The position numbers and the translations under genes are program-made. DNA of 64,000 nucleotides. It comes from Chenopodium formosanum. Its lineage: Eukaryota; Streptophyta; Magnoliopsida; Caryophyllales; Amaranthaceae. The notes beneath the pieces are model-generated. The model was not told the DNA's origin and ran no database searches. It worked only from the letters and a program-made list of their open reading frames with translations. Position 1 is the first letter of the stretch. Every line of letters begins with the position of its first letter. This document shows positions 22,265 to 32,867 of the stretch, one piece after another. The stretch lies in the NCBI GenBank assembly GCA_024500155.1, contig CM044856.1:50654303-50718302 (forward strand), given 5' to 3'.

Positions 22265-25218
22265 TGTACGTTTTACAAAAATTTTCTAGAGAGGAAAACT
22301 TTGAGAGAGCAGAAGTCATCCGTTTGAGTTAGGCGCCAGCAAGAAACTTTTGTTCTTCCGCAACCCAGCCGGACCCGCCCTCCTTCAGATACCACATACA
22401 AAGGTACCGTCTCTGTCTCTCTCAGCTCTTTTCTTTTTTCACCGCCTGTACATATTTCTTGCAATAAATGGATGCATCACCAACACACACGGCACAACCT
22501 AGGTTAGAGTCCAGCCGGTCACCGGGGACGGCTGAGTCTAGGACTGGGAGTGCCGGCTCGGGGTGTTGGGACCACCCTTTGCCATGGATTCCGAGTAGTT
22601 ATGTGTCTGTGCAGGACACCATGGCTCGGACAATGCAGACGGCCAATGATCCAAATTACAGAGGCGAAGGCTCAGGCGGCCAAACGCCTGAGGGAGACAC
22701 GTCTGGTTAGGGAGATCAGACGACTCTAGAGAGATCCCCTCCGCGCGCCCCTTCAACCCCCGCTGACTCTTTCCTAGAGGAGTGTGACCAAGGCGGCGAC
22801 GATGCCGCCTCTGCCCCCATGGACCAAAGTGAGGGGGAGACGGAGAGTGACAGCTCCGCCTCTACCTCCGAGAGCAGCGATGACTTGCCCCCTCTTCCGG
22901 ATAGCGAGGAGGAACAAAGGAAAAAGTGGAGTGAGAAGGACGATCCCTTCAGCATCCACGTCTCCTCCAAGGACCGGATCCAGATGGGGGAGAACTTAGA
23001 GAATTTTAAGAAAATGCACCCGCTAGGAGACGGGTATAAGATCCGGGTGCCGCCTGAACTTGGCACCATCGTCTGGGGGGATGATCAACAGAACGCCAAC
23101 AGTTATTTTGGCTGCTACGAGGCGGCGTTCAAAGCCGGCCTTCGCTTCCCCCTTCACCAGGCGGTGAAGGCAATTTTGAGGGGCTACGGTCTGGGGATCT
23201 GGCAACTTACCCCCAACTCCTGGACCAACATTCTAGGGTATGTTGCCGCCTACGAGTTCCAAGGGCTTAACCCCGGCTGGGATGCTTTTGCAAGCATGCA
23301 TTACCTCAGCAGGAGCCCAGGCGGCTGGAGAGCGTGGTATAGTCTAACCACACAGCCGCAATATATGATGACCTTGGACAAGGTCTCCAAGTTCGATGGC
23401 TGGAAGCACAGGTTCTACCTGATGTCAGCCCCAACCAGACGGGAGAATTATGAATTCCGTCTGTACAATAAGAAGCCTGACTTGTTAGGCAGGAAGTGCG
23501 CTCTTCCCCGGATCCCAGAGAATGACTTTGACAAAATAATTGAGGCAGACTTTTTCGGCCTCACAGACGAAACTCTATCAACCGGGGAAACAATAAAAGT
23601 TCCTAAGAACTGGATTCCCAAGAGCGCCTGGTTCAGGGATGAATGTTTTCTAGCCGCCTGTGGGCTAGGGCACATGTTTAATAAACGTACGCACCTGAGT
23701 TCATACCGTCTGTAGTACTTTTCTATCGGTATTGATTTATGATGACTAATTTCTTTCTTTTTGCAGAAGAAGCATTGAACATGCTGCACAAGGAGAAAAC
23801 TCCCAAGCGGTCCTCTGCGACCATCCGCAAAGAGCTTGCGGAGAAAGCTGCGGCCGAGGTCAGGGCCAAGGTATTGAGAGCCTGACCCTTTCTTAAGTTC
23901 ATTTTATAAACTGTCTTGCCCGGATACTAACCTTGTTTATTTTCACAGGGGGGAGAAGTTGGGAAATCGTTTGAGAAGAATCTCAAACGGGCTAGGGAGG
24001 AGGCCCCAGCCGTTCTCAATAAAATAAAAAAGTCCGCCTCTGCATCAACTCCTGGCGCCTCAGCCGGGACAAAGACGATGCGAATAGCGGGGCGGCTCGA
24101 GAAAGTAGGCGGCAGCCTGTGCCTAGACCTTGCCAACCCCTCAGGAGCCGCGGGGTTCACCACACCTGCAAGCGTTCCCCACTTGGCCGGCTCTGAAGGT
24201 AAGAACCCTTTTGAATCCCCGCCTGAGCTAGGGTGGCCTTTACGGGTGAAATCCCACTCCCAACAGACGTCATCCTCAGACAGCCGGATACAAATAGGTG
24301 CCGCCTTAGTTTCGCACTCATCACCAATTGATTGTGGTGCAGATCAAACACAATCTCCCCGCTGGCCAGACGTCAAGAAGCATGCCAAAGCCATGTTGGA
24401 CACCGTCCGGAAGAAGGATAAGGACAATATCCCTGGGATAGAGACGTTCAATCTTGAACGCATTCTATCCCTTCTTGCTGAGGTAAGAAACCTGTCAATT
24501 CCATATTATTTTTCCCTTTTTGCAGGCCATGCTGCGGGTGGACGGGCTCAAACGTCCTTATTCCCGCAAACGGGAAGAGGTAAAAAGGGCCAAGAAGTCT
24601 GCCATAGACGCTGATAATATTGCTTTACACTCAACTATCGTAAATGAACTTGAAACTAAAGCAATAATTATGACACAAGCGTCTAAAATCCAGCAGCTGG
24701 AGCTAGATCTGAAGGCGGCCGACCAGTGGGTAACGGATGCTGAGACGGCCAAGAAGGGGGCGGAGGAGGCCCAGAAGAAGGCAGACGAGAGCGCCAAGCA
24801 GGCTGATGAGGCGCTCAAGAAGGCCTAGGCGGACCTTGGCAAACTAAAAGCCAAGGTTGAGAGGCTGAAGAAGGATGCTGCTCAAGCTCAGAAAAACTTT
24901 GCAGCAACCCTGAAGGCGGAGCAAAACCGCCTTGTTGCTGAAAGTGATGCTGACAACGACGCCCGTATGAAGATTGCTTGGGCTGCCTTGTACCCAGAAG
25001 CTGATTATAGCATCTGGGCAATGGCACACAGCTATGCAGAGTACGTGGTGTACTTGAGAGAGCAAGGCGAGCCAGAGCCTGCCTTCTTTGAAGCCTGGCT
25101 CAGCAACAATGAGCCGTCTGCGCCTGAGCTTCCTGGTCCTGATGAAGCGCAGGAAATTCCCTCAGACGATGAGGAGAAGGAAGAGGTCCAGGAGGCTCCG
25201 TCTGCAGGCCAGAAGTGA
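22265..25218 (+). pseudogene. Tat-3 antisense gene: six-exon Transposase_28-like protein
   Basis: Proposed exons are a leader to 22403, then 22615-23686, 23767-23870, 23949-24198, 24343-24482 and 24526-25218. From the ATG at 22621 the spliced frame is continuous (intron phases 1,0,1,0), about 750 codons, broken only by TAGs at 22708 and 24826. Splice sites are canonical, e.g. GAAG/GTAAGA and TTTTTGCAG. Residues ~155-330 resemble the Pfam Transposase_28 (putative gypsy type) domain (CYEAAFKAGLRFPLH, MHYLSRSPGGW). Residues ~540-680 are a Lys/Ala/Glu coiled coil and the tail is acidic. The biochemical role is unknown. Antisense extra ORFs are known in Tat elements. A longer unspliced start at 22468 is possible. 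Confidence 0.75.
22404..22614 (+). other. Leader intron of the Tat-3 antisense gene
   Basis: 211 bp from AAAG/GTACCG to TGTGCAG/GACACC, ending six bases before the ATG at 22621. Introns of 202 and 215 bp occupy the same place in Tat-2 and Tat-1. The intron also contains an open stretch (MDASPTHTAQPRLE onward) in frame with the main ORF and partly conserved in protein sequence, so an unspliced, longer form may also be made. Confidence 0.55.
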
Positions 25219-26130
25219 CCCTTCAGCGGCAGTATGCCAATCTTTGCTTTCTTTTAATTCTTTTTATTCAGCGGCTGTATGCAAAAACTTGATTTTTCCG
25301 ACCTGCGTGCCGAGTATCCTTGTATTTACCGGCTGTGGAGCCGTGTTAATTAACAATTTCTCTCTCCCGGACGAGGTCCGGTTAACATTTGATCCATTAC
25401 AACCGTTTGGTTGGATGAACTTTTATGAATTGCACCGACTAAGTCGGTTTTGATTATATTTGCATTTGAATTTTTAATTTTTGCCTATCTTATTAAAAGC
25501 ATGCGGCGATTCTTTGCCAAACTAGTCAATAATCTTGCTGTCCTTGCCCCTGGACGGCTGTGTGATTGTTTTCAGTTGGAACTGGTTGATTGACTTGTAA
25601 ACGTCTGATGCTGCAAAGAGCATGATATGTTTGTAGGTCAATCAATCACAGTAGTGATTGCCCCAAGCCAAGTGCACAGCCGTACATCCACAGGCATTTT
25701 GGTTACCACCCAGACGGGTTACGCCCGCCCTGGTAGAAATTTCATAGCCATTGAACTCTTGCCCCAATTGGGGTGAGGTACAATTTTGGAATGGATAACC
25801 TAAGTGAGAACTTCAGCTGGTGACCGACTGATGCTTATGGACATCCGTTATTTAGGGACTTATTCGTTCTTCGTAGATTATTTCGGTCAGGCGGCTATGA
25901 GTTGACCAATTTGGTCGTTCAATTTTTGTCGTCTGCATGGATACGTAGAACCGACAGGTAGTCTATTCTCTGCGACGATTGCACCCGGAGGGGTGTCGCC
26001 GGACGCCTTTGTCCATGTTGGGACATGCGATTTTATAAAAAGAGCAACCATCCGACCATTTTAGCCTCTGGTCTTGTTTGAGACCGGTTGTGTAGCCACT
26101 AAACGTTTTTGTGCTTAGTTTCTTAATTAG
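25219..26130. other. Tat-3 spacer between the antisense gene and the tandem hairpins
   Basis: Non-coding DNA between the ends of the convergent antisense gene and integrase. It includes the conserved inverted repeat listed at 25585-25647. Nothing else coding is seen. Confidence 0.6.
25585..25647. repeat. Conserved inverted repeat, Tat-3 copy
   Basis: Arms GTTGATTGACTTGTAAAC (25585-25602) and GTTTGTAGGTCAATCAATC (25629-25647) can pair with a loop of about 26 bases and one or two mismatches. A second short palindrome (AATCACAGTAGTGATT) adjoins. The same structure lies between pol and the antisense gene in Tat-1 and Tat-2. Confidence 0.75.
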
Positions 26131-26460
26131 TGTTGAATTTACACCAAGTATCGAACGTAATTTTTTAATCAAACGAGTCTGTCTGGGTATTACCCAGGCG
26201 ATTATGCTAAGTATCAAACTTAGTTGAGAAAAATGGAGAATCCGTCTGTGTATTACACAGGCGGACCATGCTAAGTATCAAACTTAGTTAGAAAAATAGT
26301 TAAGCAGTTGAATAAACAAAGTATCCAACTTAAGTAAACAAGGGATCCGAGCATTACCCAGGCGGATAAACGGAATAAAAATGTACCCTTTACCAAGTAT
26401 CGAACTTAGTTAGGTAGATGGGGAATCCTCCTGGATGTTACCCGGATGAATAATCAAACG
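26131..26460. repeat. Tandem hairpin array in Tat-3
   Basis: About 64-bp units combine two small palindromes. CTGGGTATTACCCAG (26183-26197) has a counterpart CTGTGTATTACACAG (26246-26260). CTAAGTATCAAACTTAG stands at 26207-26223 and 26271-26287, with weaker copies near 26317 and 26391. In the first palindrome both arms change together, keeping the pairing. A third, half-lost copy of the first type is near 26353. Confidence 0.75.
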
Positions 26461-26532
26461 ATAACTCAAATTTTGCAAACAAATACTTAATCTTCAATAA
26501 TTGACTCAATTGTTTACAAAAAAACTACAAAC

Positions 26533-27900
26533 TCAGAAGTAGTACTTTTTTAGATTGTCTACATTCCAAGTTCTAGGCAGGCGCCTGCCATCCGGAGTTT
26601 CCAGGCGGTAGGTGCCGTCCCTTACTTCTTCATAGATCCGGTAGGGGCCTTCCCAATTTGGAGTTAGCTTTCCCAGCTCATTGGCCCTGCCGGTTGCCTC
26701 CATTTTTCGTAACACTAAGTCGTCAACTTTCAAAGGACGCTTGTGAACTTTTTTGTTGTAGGCTCTCGTCATTCTCAGACAGTAAATCTCATGACGGAAG
26801 GCGGCATTGCCCCGGCGTTCTGGGAGTGAATCCAATGCCAGTCGCATTGCTTCCCAGTTTGCCTCTTCATCATACAGCATGACTCTGAGAGTCGGCTCGT
26901 AATGTTCGATGGGCAAGACGGCTTCAGCACCGTAAACCATGAGAAATGGGGTTTCACCGGTTGCCCCTTTCACTGTTGTCCGGATGGCCCACAGGACATG
27001 GATTAATTCTTCTGCCCATAAGCCACCAGCTCTTTCTATTTTCTTTTTAATGTCGTCTGAGATGAGTTTGTTGAAAGCTTCAACTTGGCCGTTTGCTTGG
27101 GGTCGTCCAACAGATGCGAAATAGCTTGAGATCCCCTGATCTCCCAACCAAGTTTTTAGCTAAGGCGTCTCAAACTGAGGACCATTATCAAAAACCATAG
27201 ACATGGGTACCCCGTACCGGGTGATAATGTTCTTCCAGATGAAGGAAATTACGTCTGATGTCTTGATGTTTTTAACCGCCTCAGCCTCAACCCACTTGGT
27301 GAAGTAATCCACAGCCACTAAGATATAGCGCTTTCCGCCTGGAGCAAGCGTGTAAGGACCTAGAATGTCCATGCCCCATTTTGCAAACGGGATTGGGCTG
27401 TGGATGGCCGTCAGATCAGTAGCCGGACGGTGAATAAGCTTGCCAAACTTTTAGCACTTGTCACATTTCTTCACCAACTCCTTGGCGTCTGACTCAAGAG
27501 TGGGCCAAAAGTAATGTCGTCTAGCTCTGACAGCTAGGGACCTGCCGCCTATGTGGGAGGCGCAGAATCCCGAGTGCAAGTCTTTGAGAACTTCTTTCCC
27601 TTTTTCTGGGGTGACACACTTCAACAGAGGCTTAAGAAACCCCGCCTTGAAGAGCTCTCCATTCCTCAACTCGAAGCTTGCAGCTCGCTTTTTCAGGACG
27701 GCTGCTTCCTGTGGCGAATCAGGAAGTGTGCCTTCTGAGAGATAAGCCCGGATGCCATCCATCCAGGTAGAGCTTCGGTCCAAAACTCCAATGGGATCTT
27801 CATTGATGCTTCTCTTTTCCAGAACTTCCCAAAAGACAGACCGAGGCGTATCATGGCAGGCGGAAGATGCCAGTTTTGACAACGCATCCGCCTGGTTATT
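26533..27900 (-). pseudogene. Tat-3 integrase (two stops)
   Basis: The frame runs from the second RNase H through the integrase to the stop after NLKKYYF at 26533. The HHCC zinc domain has ASHIGGRSLAVRARRHYFWP and ends CDKC just before a TAA at 27451-27453. The first catalytic D is in WGMDILGP (27369) and the second in MVFDNGPQF (near 27183). A second stop follows at 27160-27162, and the catalytic E is in GQVEAFN (near 27081). All residues expected for catalysis are present, but two nonsense changes interrupt the protein. Confidence 0.9.
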
Positions 27901-29777
27901 TTCAGACCTAGGCACTTGGTTCAACCGGAATTCCTCAAGTGCCCCGACCTCCTCTTTGACTGCCTGAAGATATTTGATCATAGCCGGATGAGTAGCCACG
28001 TAGCTTCCCTCATACTGGCTAACAACCAATTGAGAATCAGAGTAGGCGTCAATTTTCATGGCCCCTGCCGCCTTACACATGCGAATTCCGGCTAGCAGGG
28101 CTTCATATTCCGCCTCATTGTTAGAGGCCTGAAACTTGAAGCGTAGTGCATACTTAAATCTATCTCCTTCAGGAGATTCATAAATTAAACCTGCACCACA
28201 GTCGTTCTTTGTAGAGCTCCCGTCTACATACACTTTCCAAACCTGATCAAGATTATCCAGAGCCACCGGACGGGTCATTTCAACAATAAAGTCGGCGAAC
28301 GCCTGACCTTTCACTGCCTTTCTTGGTTCGTAAGTTATTTCAAGGCTCTGCATTTCAATAGCCCATTTCAACATTCTCCCGGATGAGTCCAAGGTAGACA
28401 TTGGCCGCTTGAGTGGCTGGTCCGTGTAAATCACCACTGGATGTGCCAAAAAGTAAGGCTTCAATTTTTTGAATGCCATGTACAAAGCAAGACCAAATTT
28501 TTCAACCATGGGGTACCGGAGCTCAACATTTTTAAGAACATGGCTAATGAAGTAAACCGGGAGCTGGACGCCATCTCGCTCAGCAAGGAGAACGACACTG
28601 AGGGCATGGTCTAAGACAGCTAAATACATGTACAACGTCTCCCTAGGCAAAGGACTGACCAACCTAGGCAGAGAATGTAAATGCTCTTTCAACCTCTGGA
28701 ACGCCGCCTCAGCGTCATCCCCCCATTCAAATCTGGCCTTCTTCCTGATTGCTTGGAAGAAGTAGAGGCATTTGTCACCTGACCGACTGAGGAACCTTCC
28801 CAGGGCGGCCAGACAACCGGTGAGTCTCTGAAATTCCCTGACAGAGCGGGGTGACTTCATGTCAATCACCGCCTGTATCTTTTCGGGGTTAGCCTCTATC
28901 CCCCTTTGATCAATCAGGAACCCGAGAAACTTCCCAAACTCAACACCAAAGACGCACTTCTTAGGATTTAACATAACCTTATGCTGCCTGAGGGTGGTGA
29001 ATGTTTCTCGGAGATCAGCAAGGTGATCCGTCTGTAGCTTGGATTTGACTATCATGTCATCAATGTACGCCTCCACATTTCTCCCAATCTGATTAATAAA
29101 GACCGTATTAATCATCCGTTGGAAAGTGGCAGGCGCATTTTTCAAGCCAAACGGCATCACAGTATAACAGAATAGCCCCCAATCAGTGACGAAGGCTGTC
29201 TTCTCTTGATCTTTCTTCCACAGAGGTATCTGATGGAAGCCGGAGTAGGCATCCATAAAGCTCATCAAGGCATGACCGGCTGTAGAATCGACCAGACTGT
29301 CGATCTTTGGAAGCGGATAACTGTCCTTCGGACACGCCTTGTTGAGGTCTGTGTAATCAACACACATGCGCCAGGTCCCATTCGGTTTCTTCACAAGGAC
29401 CACATTGGCCACCCAGTCGGGGAAATTACAAGGCCGAATGAACTGGCGTCTAGCAGCTTTTTGACTTCGGCAGCTGCCGCCTGACTTCTTTCCTCGCCAT
29501 GGTTTCTTTTCTTTTGTCGGATGGGCTTCTTTTTGGGGTCCACGGCGAGTTTGTGGACAGCAAGATCCGGGCTGACGCCTGACATCTCTTCCACTTCAAA
29601 GGCAAAAATGTCTTTGAATTCTTTCAACAGGAGGTGCAAGCTTGCACCTAAGGTAGCATGAGCAACCGTCCCAACCTTAACAGTACGTTCTGGACGGCTG
29701 TCATCCAGAACAAGATCAATGCTTTCGCCAGCCGGTTGGGGACGGAGCTCATCTGACCGCTCACCGGTCAGTGATTG
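27901..29777 (-). pseudogene. Tat-3 reverse transcriptase and double RNase H (one frameshift)
   Basis: An uninterrupted frame from 29412 covers RT and both RNase H domains. The catalytic AYIDDM box is at about 29056-29070, FLGFLIDQRGIEANPEK follows, and the second RNase H shows KVYVDGSS and SDSQLVVSQY. Upstream, the frame 29639-29391 holds the start of RT (FAFEVEEM, DPKKKPIRQKKRNHGEE). The two are separated by loss of one base near 29444 (GACGCCAG where Tat-2 has GACGCCAAG). Downstream of the shared UAG the frame is open to that point. Confidence 0.9.
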
Positions 29778-29780
29778 CTA
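29778..29780 (-). promoter_or_regulatory. Shared in-frame UAG between protease and RT (Tat-3), candidate readthrough stop
   Basis: On the minus strand the context is AAA UAG CAA UCA. The protease frame (30443-29778) continues unchanged into the RT frame (29639 block). This is the best-preserved example of the three. Confidence 0.6.
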
Positions 29781-30751
29781 TTTTTTCTCTTTTTTCACCT
29801 CCACCAAAAGAGGAGCCTTTCTTTTCTTTCCGGCTGCTGATGGGGCAGGAGCTGGGTCGGCATCCTTGACATTGTCAAGGTCTATTGGTTCCAGACCGCC
29901 TAGGGCCACAGTATCTCGGACGGCTGAGAGATAACATTCTCGGGCCGTCTTCTGATCCCCATTCAAGGAACCAACAGAGCCGTCATCCTTCTCATACTTG
30001 ATGAGCATCAAGGAAGGGATGATTACTGCCTTGGCTACGTTGAGGGTTGGCCTGCCAAGAATGATGTTATAGGCGGTCAACTCCTCAACGACCAAGAATC
30101 TGACGACAACATGTCGTCCTTGGCCCTTCTCTCCCAACCGGATGGGTAAATCAATTCTCCCGGCTGGGTAGACCATCCCACCCCCAAAACCAACCAAGGG
30201 GTGAGTGACTGGATGCATGCTGCTTACATTGTATTTCAGCTTTTGCAGGCACCGGAGGCTGATGATATCTGATGAGCTGCCGGTGTCAATAAGGATCCGT
30301 CCAACCAGTTGGTTGGCAACCTTACATTCAATGACCACCGGGTCATCATGCGGGCGGCGGACGCTGCCCCTATCCTTCTCAGTGATCAAGACGTCTGGGA
30401 AGGAGGAGCTGGCTTCCGCCTGCTCATCATCATCTTTGTCCATCTTTCGAAGATGGCTCTTAGTGCCCCGGATGGTAGGGCCACCACATGAGAACCCGCC
30501 TGCTATAGTGTAAACCGGCTCCTTATCGGTATCCGAGCTACTAGCAGGCTGGGGGTAGTCTTGGAGGACTGACCCTTGTTTTTCTTTTTTGCCTCGGCTG
30601 GGGACTTAGAAATATAGGACTTCAACAGCCCTTTGTCAGCCAGACGGTCCAACGCACGCTGAAGACTGAAGCAGTCGTTGGTGTCATGGCCGACCTCCTC
30701 ATGGAACTGACAGAATTTATTCTTGTTCCGTGACTGGACAGAACTTTTCAT
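29781..30751 (-). pseudogene. Tat-3 zinc knuckle and aspartic protease
   Basis: The zinc knuckle (NKFCQFHEEVGHDTNDC) lies in the frame 30751-30503 and the protease in 30443-29778. The protease shows LIDTGSSSDIISL (near 30300-30262) and the later conserved AYNIILGRPTLN. One indel between 30503 and 30530 separates the two frames. The protease is complete up to a lysine-rich linker before the shared UAG. The protein would cut the Gag-Pol polyprotein inside the virus-like particle. Confidence 0.87.
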
Positions 30752-32337
30752 AGGATTCGGTCCTTTACCTCCATGAAGATGGAGTTGCAGTCTTTATTAA
30801 ACTCGTACTTGGGGACGTACGGTTTAAATTCTTTCTTTTTCTTCTGGGACGGCTGGTCAGAGTCAGTAACCGCCCAGACTTCTTTTCTTTTCTTGCTCTC
30901 TTCTTTGTTTTTAGCCGGCTGAGCTGACCGGCTGTCTCTCTGTTTGTCAGACTTCTTGGAGTCTGACTGGCTACCAGGCGAGCAGAGGTCAGTAGCTTGA
31001 ATGTAGCTTTCTGCCTCCCTCAGAGCTGCCTGTAGGGTGAAAGCCCCTTTTCTGACTAGGTCGAACTTAAAGGTCGACCCGTCTCTCAGACCTTTAAAAA
31101 AGTCTGTAAAAGCTACCTCATCAGACAATCCCTGAATCTGAATTCTGATCAGATTGAACCGCCTGACATATGAGCGCAGCCCTTCTCTCTCTCCCTGCTT
31201 AACAGTGCTCAAATCAAGGCTTGTTTTCTTAGCAGGGATGTTCATTGAGAAGTTGGAAGCAAACAGGAAGGCAAGCTTCCTGAAGCTGTCTATAGACCCG
31301 GCGGGCAGGTTGCCAAACCATTGTTGGGCGATGCCCTTCAATGTAGCCGGAAAGCATCGACACCAAGTGGCATCATCCAACCCCTGCAGATACATGAGGT
31401 TGGTGTAAGCCATGAGGTGGTCTTCTGGATTGGTGGTACCATCATAGGTACCAACCAACACATTCTTAACCTTGGCCGGCTGAGCCGCCTCGGTTATCTC
31501 CCGAGTGAACGCAAAAGGCTGTTCACCCAGGCGCAGCAGTCGAAGCTGCCAGTCCAATGGCTGGACATTTGGATATGCCGCCTGACCTCCAAAGAAGGCC
31601 GGCTGCATGAAGTGAGGAGAATACTGTTCGTAAGCCTGAGTAGGCATATACGGTACATTTCCAATCATATGAGGGCCAGAATGGACGGTATTACCGCCTG
31701 TTTGACTCTCATGCAAGGAGGGTGCACTCCCTGCAGAAATATTGTTGAAGCTGTCTGGAAAGTTCGAAGTTGAAGCCGACTCAGACAACGATTGAATTCT
31801 CTTCCGATTAATGATTTCCCGGGCATCGAGAGTTGATTTTTTACTTCTCACCGGCTAATGAGGCCGGCGAGGGTTATTGGTGTTTCCTCCAGGAAGGAGA
31901 ATTTTTTACCAATCAATGGTCCCGGCTGCCTTCTCCTTTGGATGGGGAGTGGGCTGCCGGTTTCTGACTGACTTCCCCTTCTCTGGAGGAGTCTTCTTCA
32001 CCGAATGACCTTTACTTGGGCCAGCCTTGCTTTTGGTGATGAGCTCTTTAATTTCACCCTTGAAACTCGTCATGAACCTCATGAGTTCGTCTCGGGTGAC
32101 TGGGGCTGATCCAGCTGCCTTTTTGGTTGCCCCTTCCGGCTGCCCAGTAGGTCTGCTCGGACCCGCCTGGGTGGCACCCCGCTCCAGAGTCTCTCTGGGC
32201 CGGATGCGCTTAACTCTTAGAGAGCCGTCCTCGGCTGTAGAGGTTTTGACCTGAAGATCCTCATCCTCCTCATGGTCTGTAAAGACTTCTGGGTCTTCGC
32301 CAAGGCGGTTTGGGGGTGGTACAGACTCTTGAACCAT
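30748..32337 (-). pseudogene. Tat-3 gag (two stops, truncated by a 19-bp deletion)
   Basis: The likely start is the ATG at 32337, 33 bp after the LTR. The frame 32337-31906 (charged, with VTRDELMRFM) and the frame 31851-30748 (capsid, 367 codons) are the same frame, separated by stops at 31906-31908 and near 31857. The capsid part is intact: QLRLLRLGEQPFAFTREITE, EDHLMAYTNLMYLQGLDDA and FNLIRIQIQGL. It ends early because 19 bp present in the sister copies are missing at about 30750, shifting the frame ahead of the zinc knuckle. Confidence 0.88.
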
Positions 32338-32350
32338 CTTCGAGGTACTC

Positions 32351-32368
32351 TCCCCACAGACGGCGCCA
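32351..32368 (-). promoter_or_regulatory. Tat-3 primer-binding site
   Basis: On the minus strand TGGCGCCGTCTGTGGGGA lies two bases after the 5' LTR. It differs from the Tat-2 site at one position. Confidence 0.75.
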
Positions 32369-32370
32369 AA

Positions 32371-32862
32371 TGTTTTGGGTGTTTTTGTCCCTCGGGAGAG
32401 TTACAACACGAAGACTGATCCGGGATGAGCTGAACCTGCAAAACAAACGGAGACACCTGTTGGGTGGTGCTCCGCCTCCGACGCACAAGTTAATAACTTG
32501 AAACGGAATAAAGAGAACGGAAATTTAGGTGGGTATCTGCTCGGATTCCAAGCTCAGGTGTTTTTCTGATGTAAGAGAATGCAGTTGTAATAAATGGTAA
32601 AAAACGTGCCCTCAAAATGAGGGACATCTCCCTATTTATAGGGTCATTGGGAATTGCCCCTGATTAGGTCACTGAACCCTAATCATTGGTGGGCTGCGCC
32701 GTATTCCGGCTTTCTCGGGATTTGGGCCTGAAGGCCGCCTTTTCCCCTTTATCTCTGGAATGACACGTGTCAAACAGGGATTGGTCCATTTTGGACCAAT
32801 CTGAGGCTGACACGTGTCACCCTTTGATTGGGCCACGCGGCAGGGTAAAAATACCCTAAACA
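32371..32862 (-). repeat. Tat-3 5' LTR
   Basis: 492 bp, nearly identical to the 3' LTR. The TATAAATAG box is at 32632-32640 (minus). Confidence 0.95.
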
Positions 32863-32867
32863 TTAAC

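Larger units (their letters stand above)
21604..32862 (-). mobile_element. Tat-3: youngest Tat element, inverted in Tat-2, TSD TTAAC
   Basis: LTRs 21604-22095 and 32371-32862 are both 492 bp, with about 4 differences by eye (0.8%), and are flanked by TTAAC (21599-21603 and 32863-32867). Read on the minus strand, the order is 5' LTR, primer site, gag, protease, RT, RNase H, RNase H, integrase, spacer, antisense gene (on +), polypurine tract, 3' LTR. It is the innermost and youngest member of the nest, yet already carries several coding lesions. Confidence 0.96.

Noticed and set aside
22265..25218. Env-like or movement gene downstream of pol in the Tat elements
   Set aside because: The ORF runs antisense to the element, is intron-split, and has Transposase_28-like and coiled-coil parts with no signal peptide or fusion-type membrane segment.
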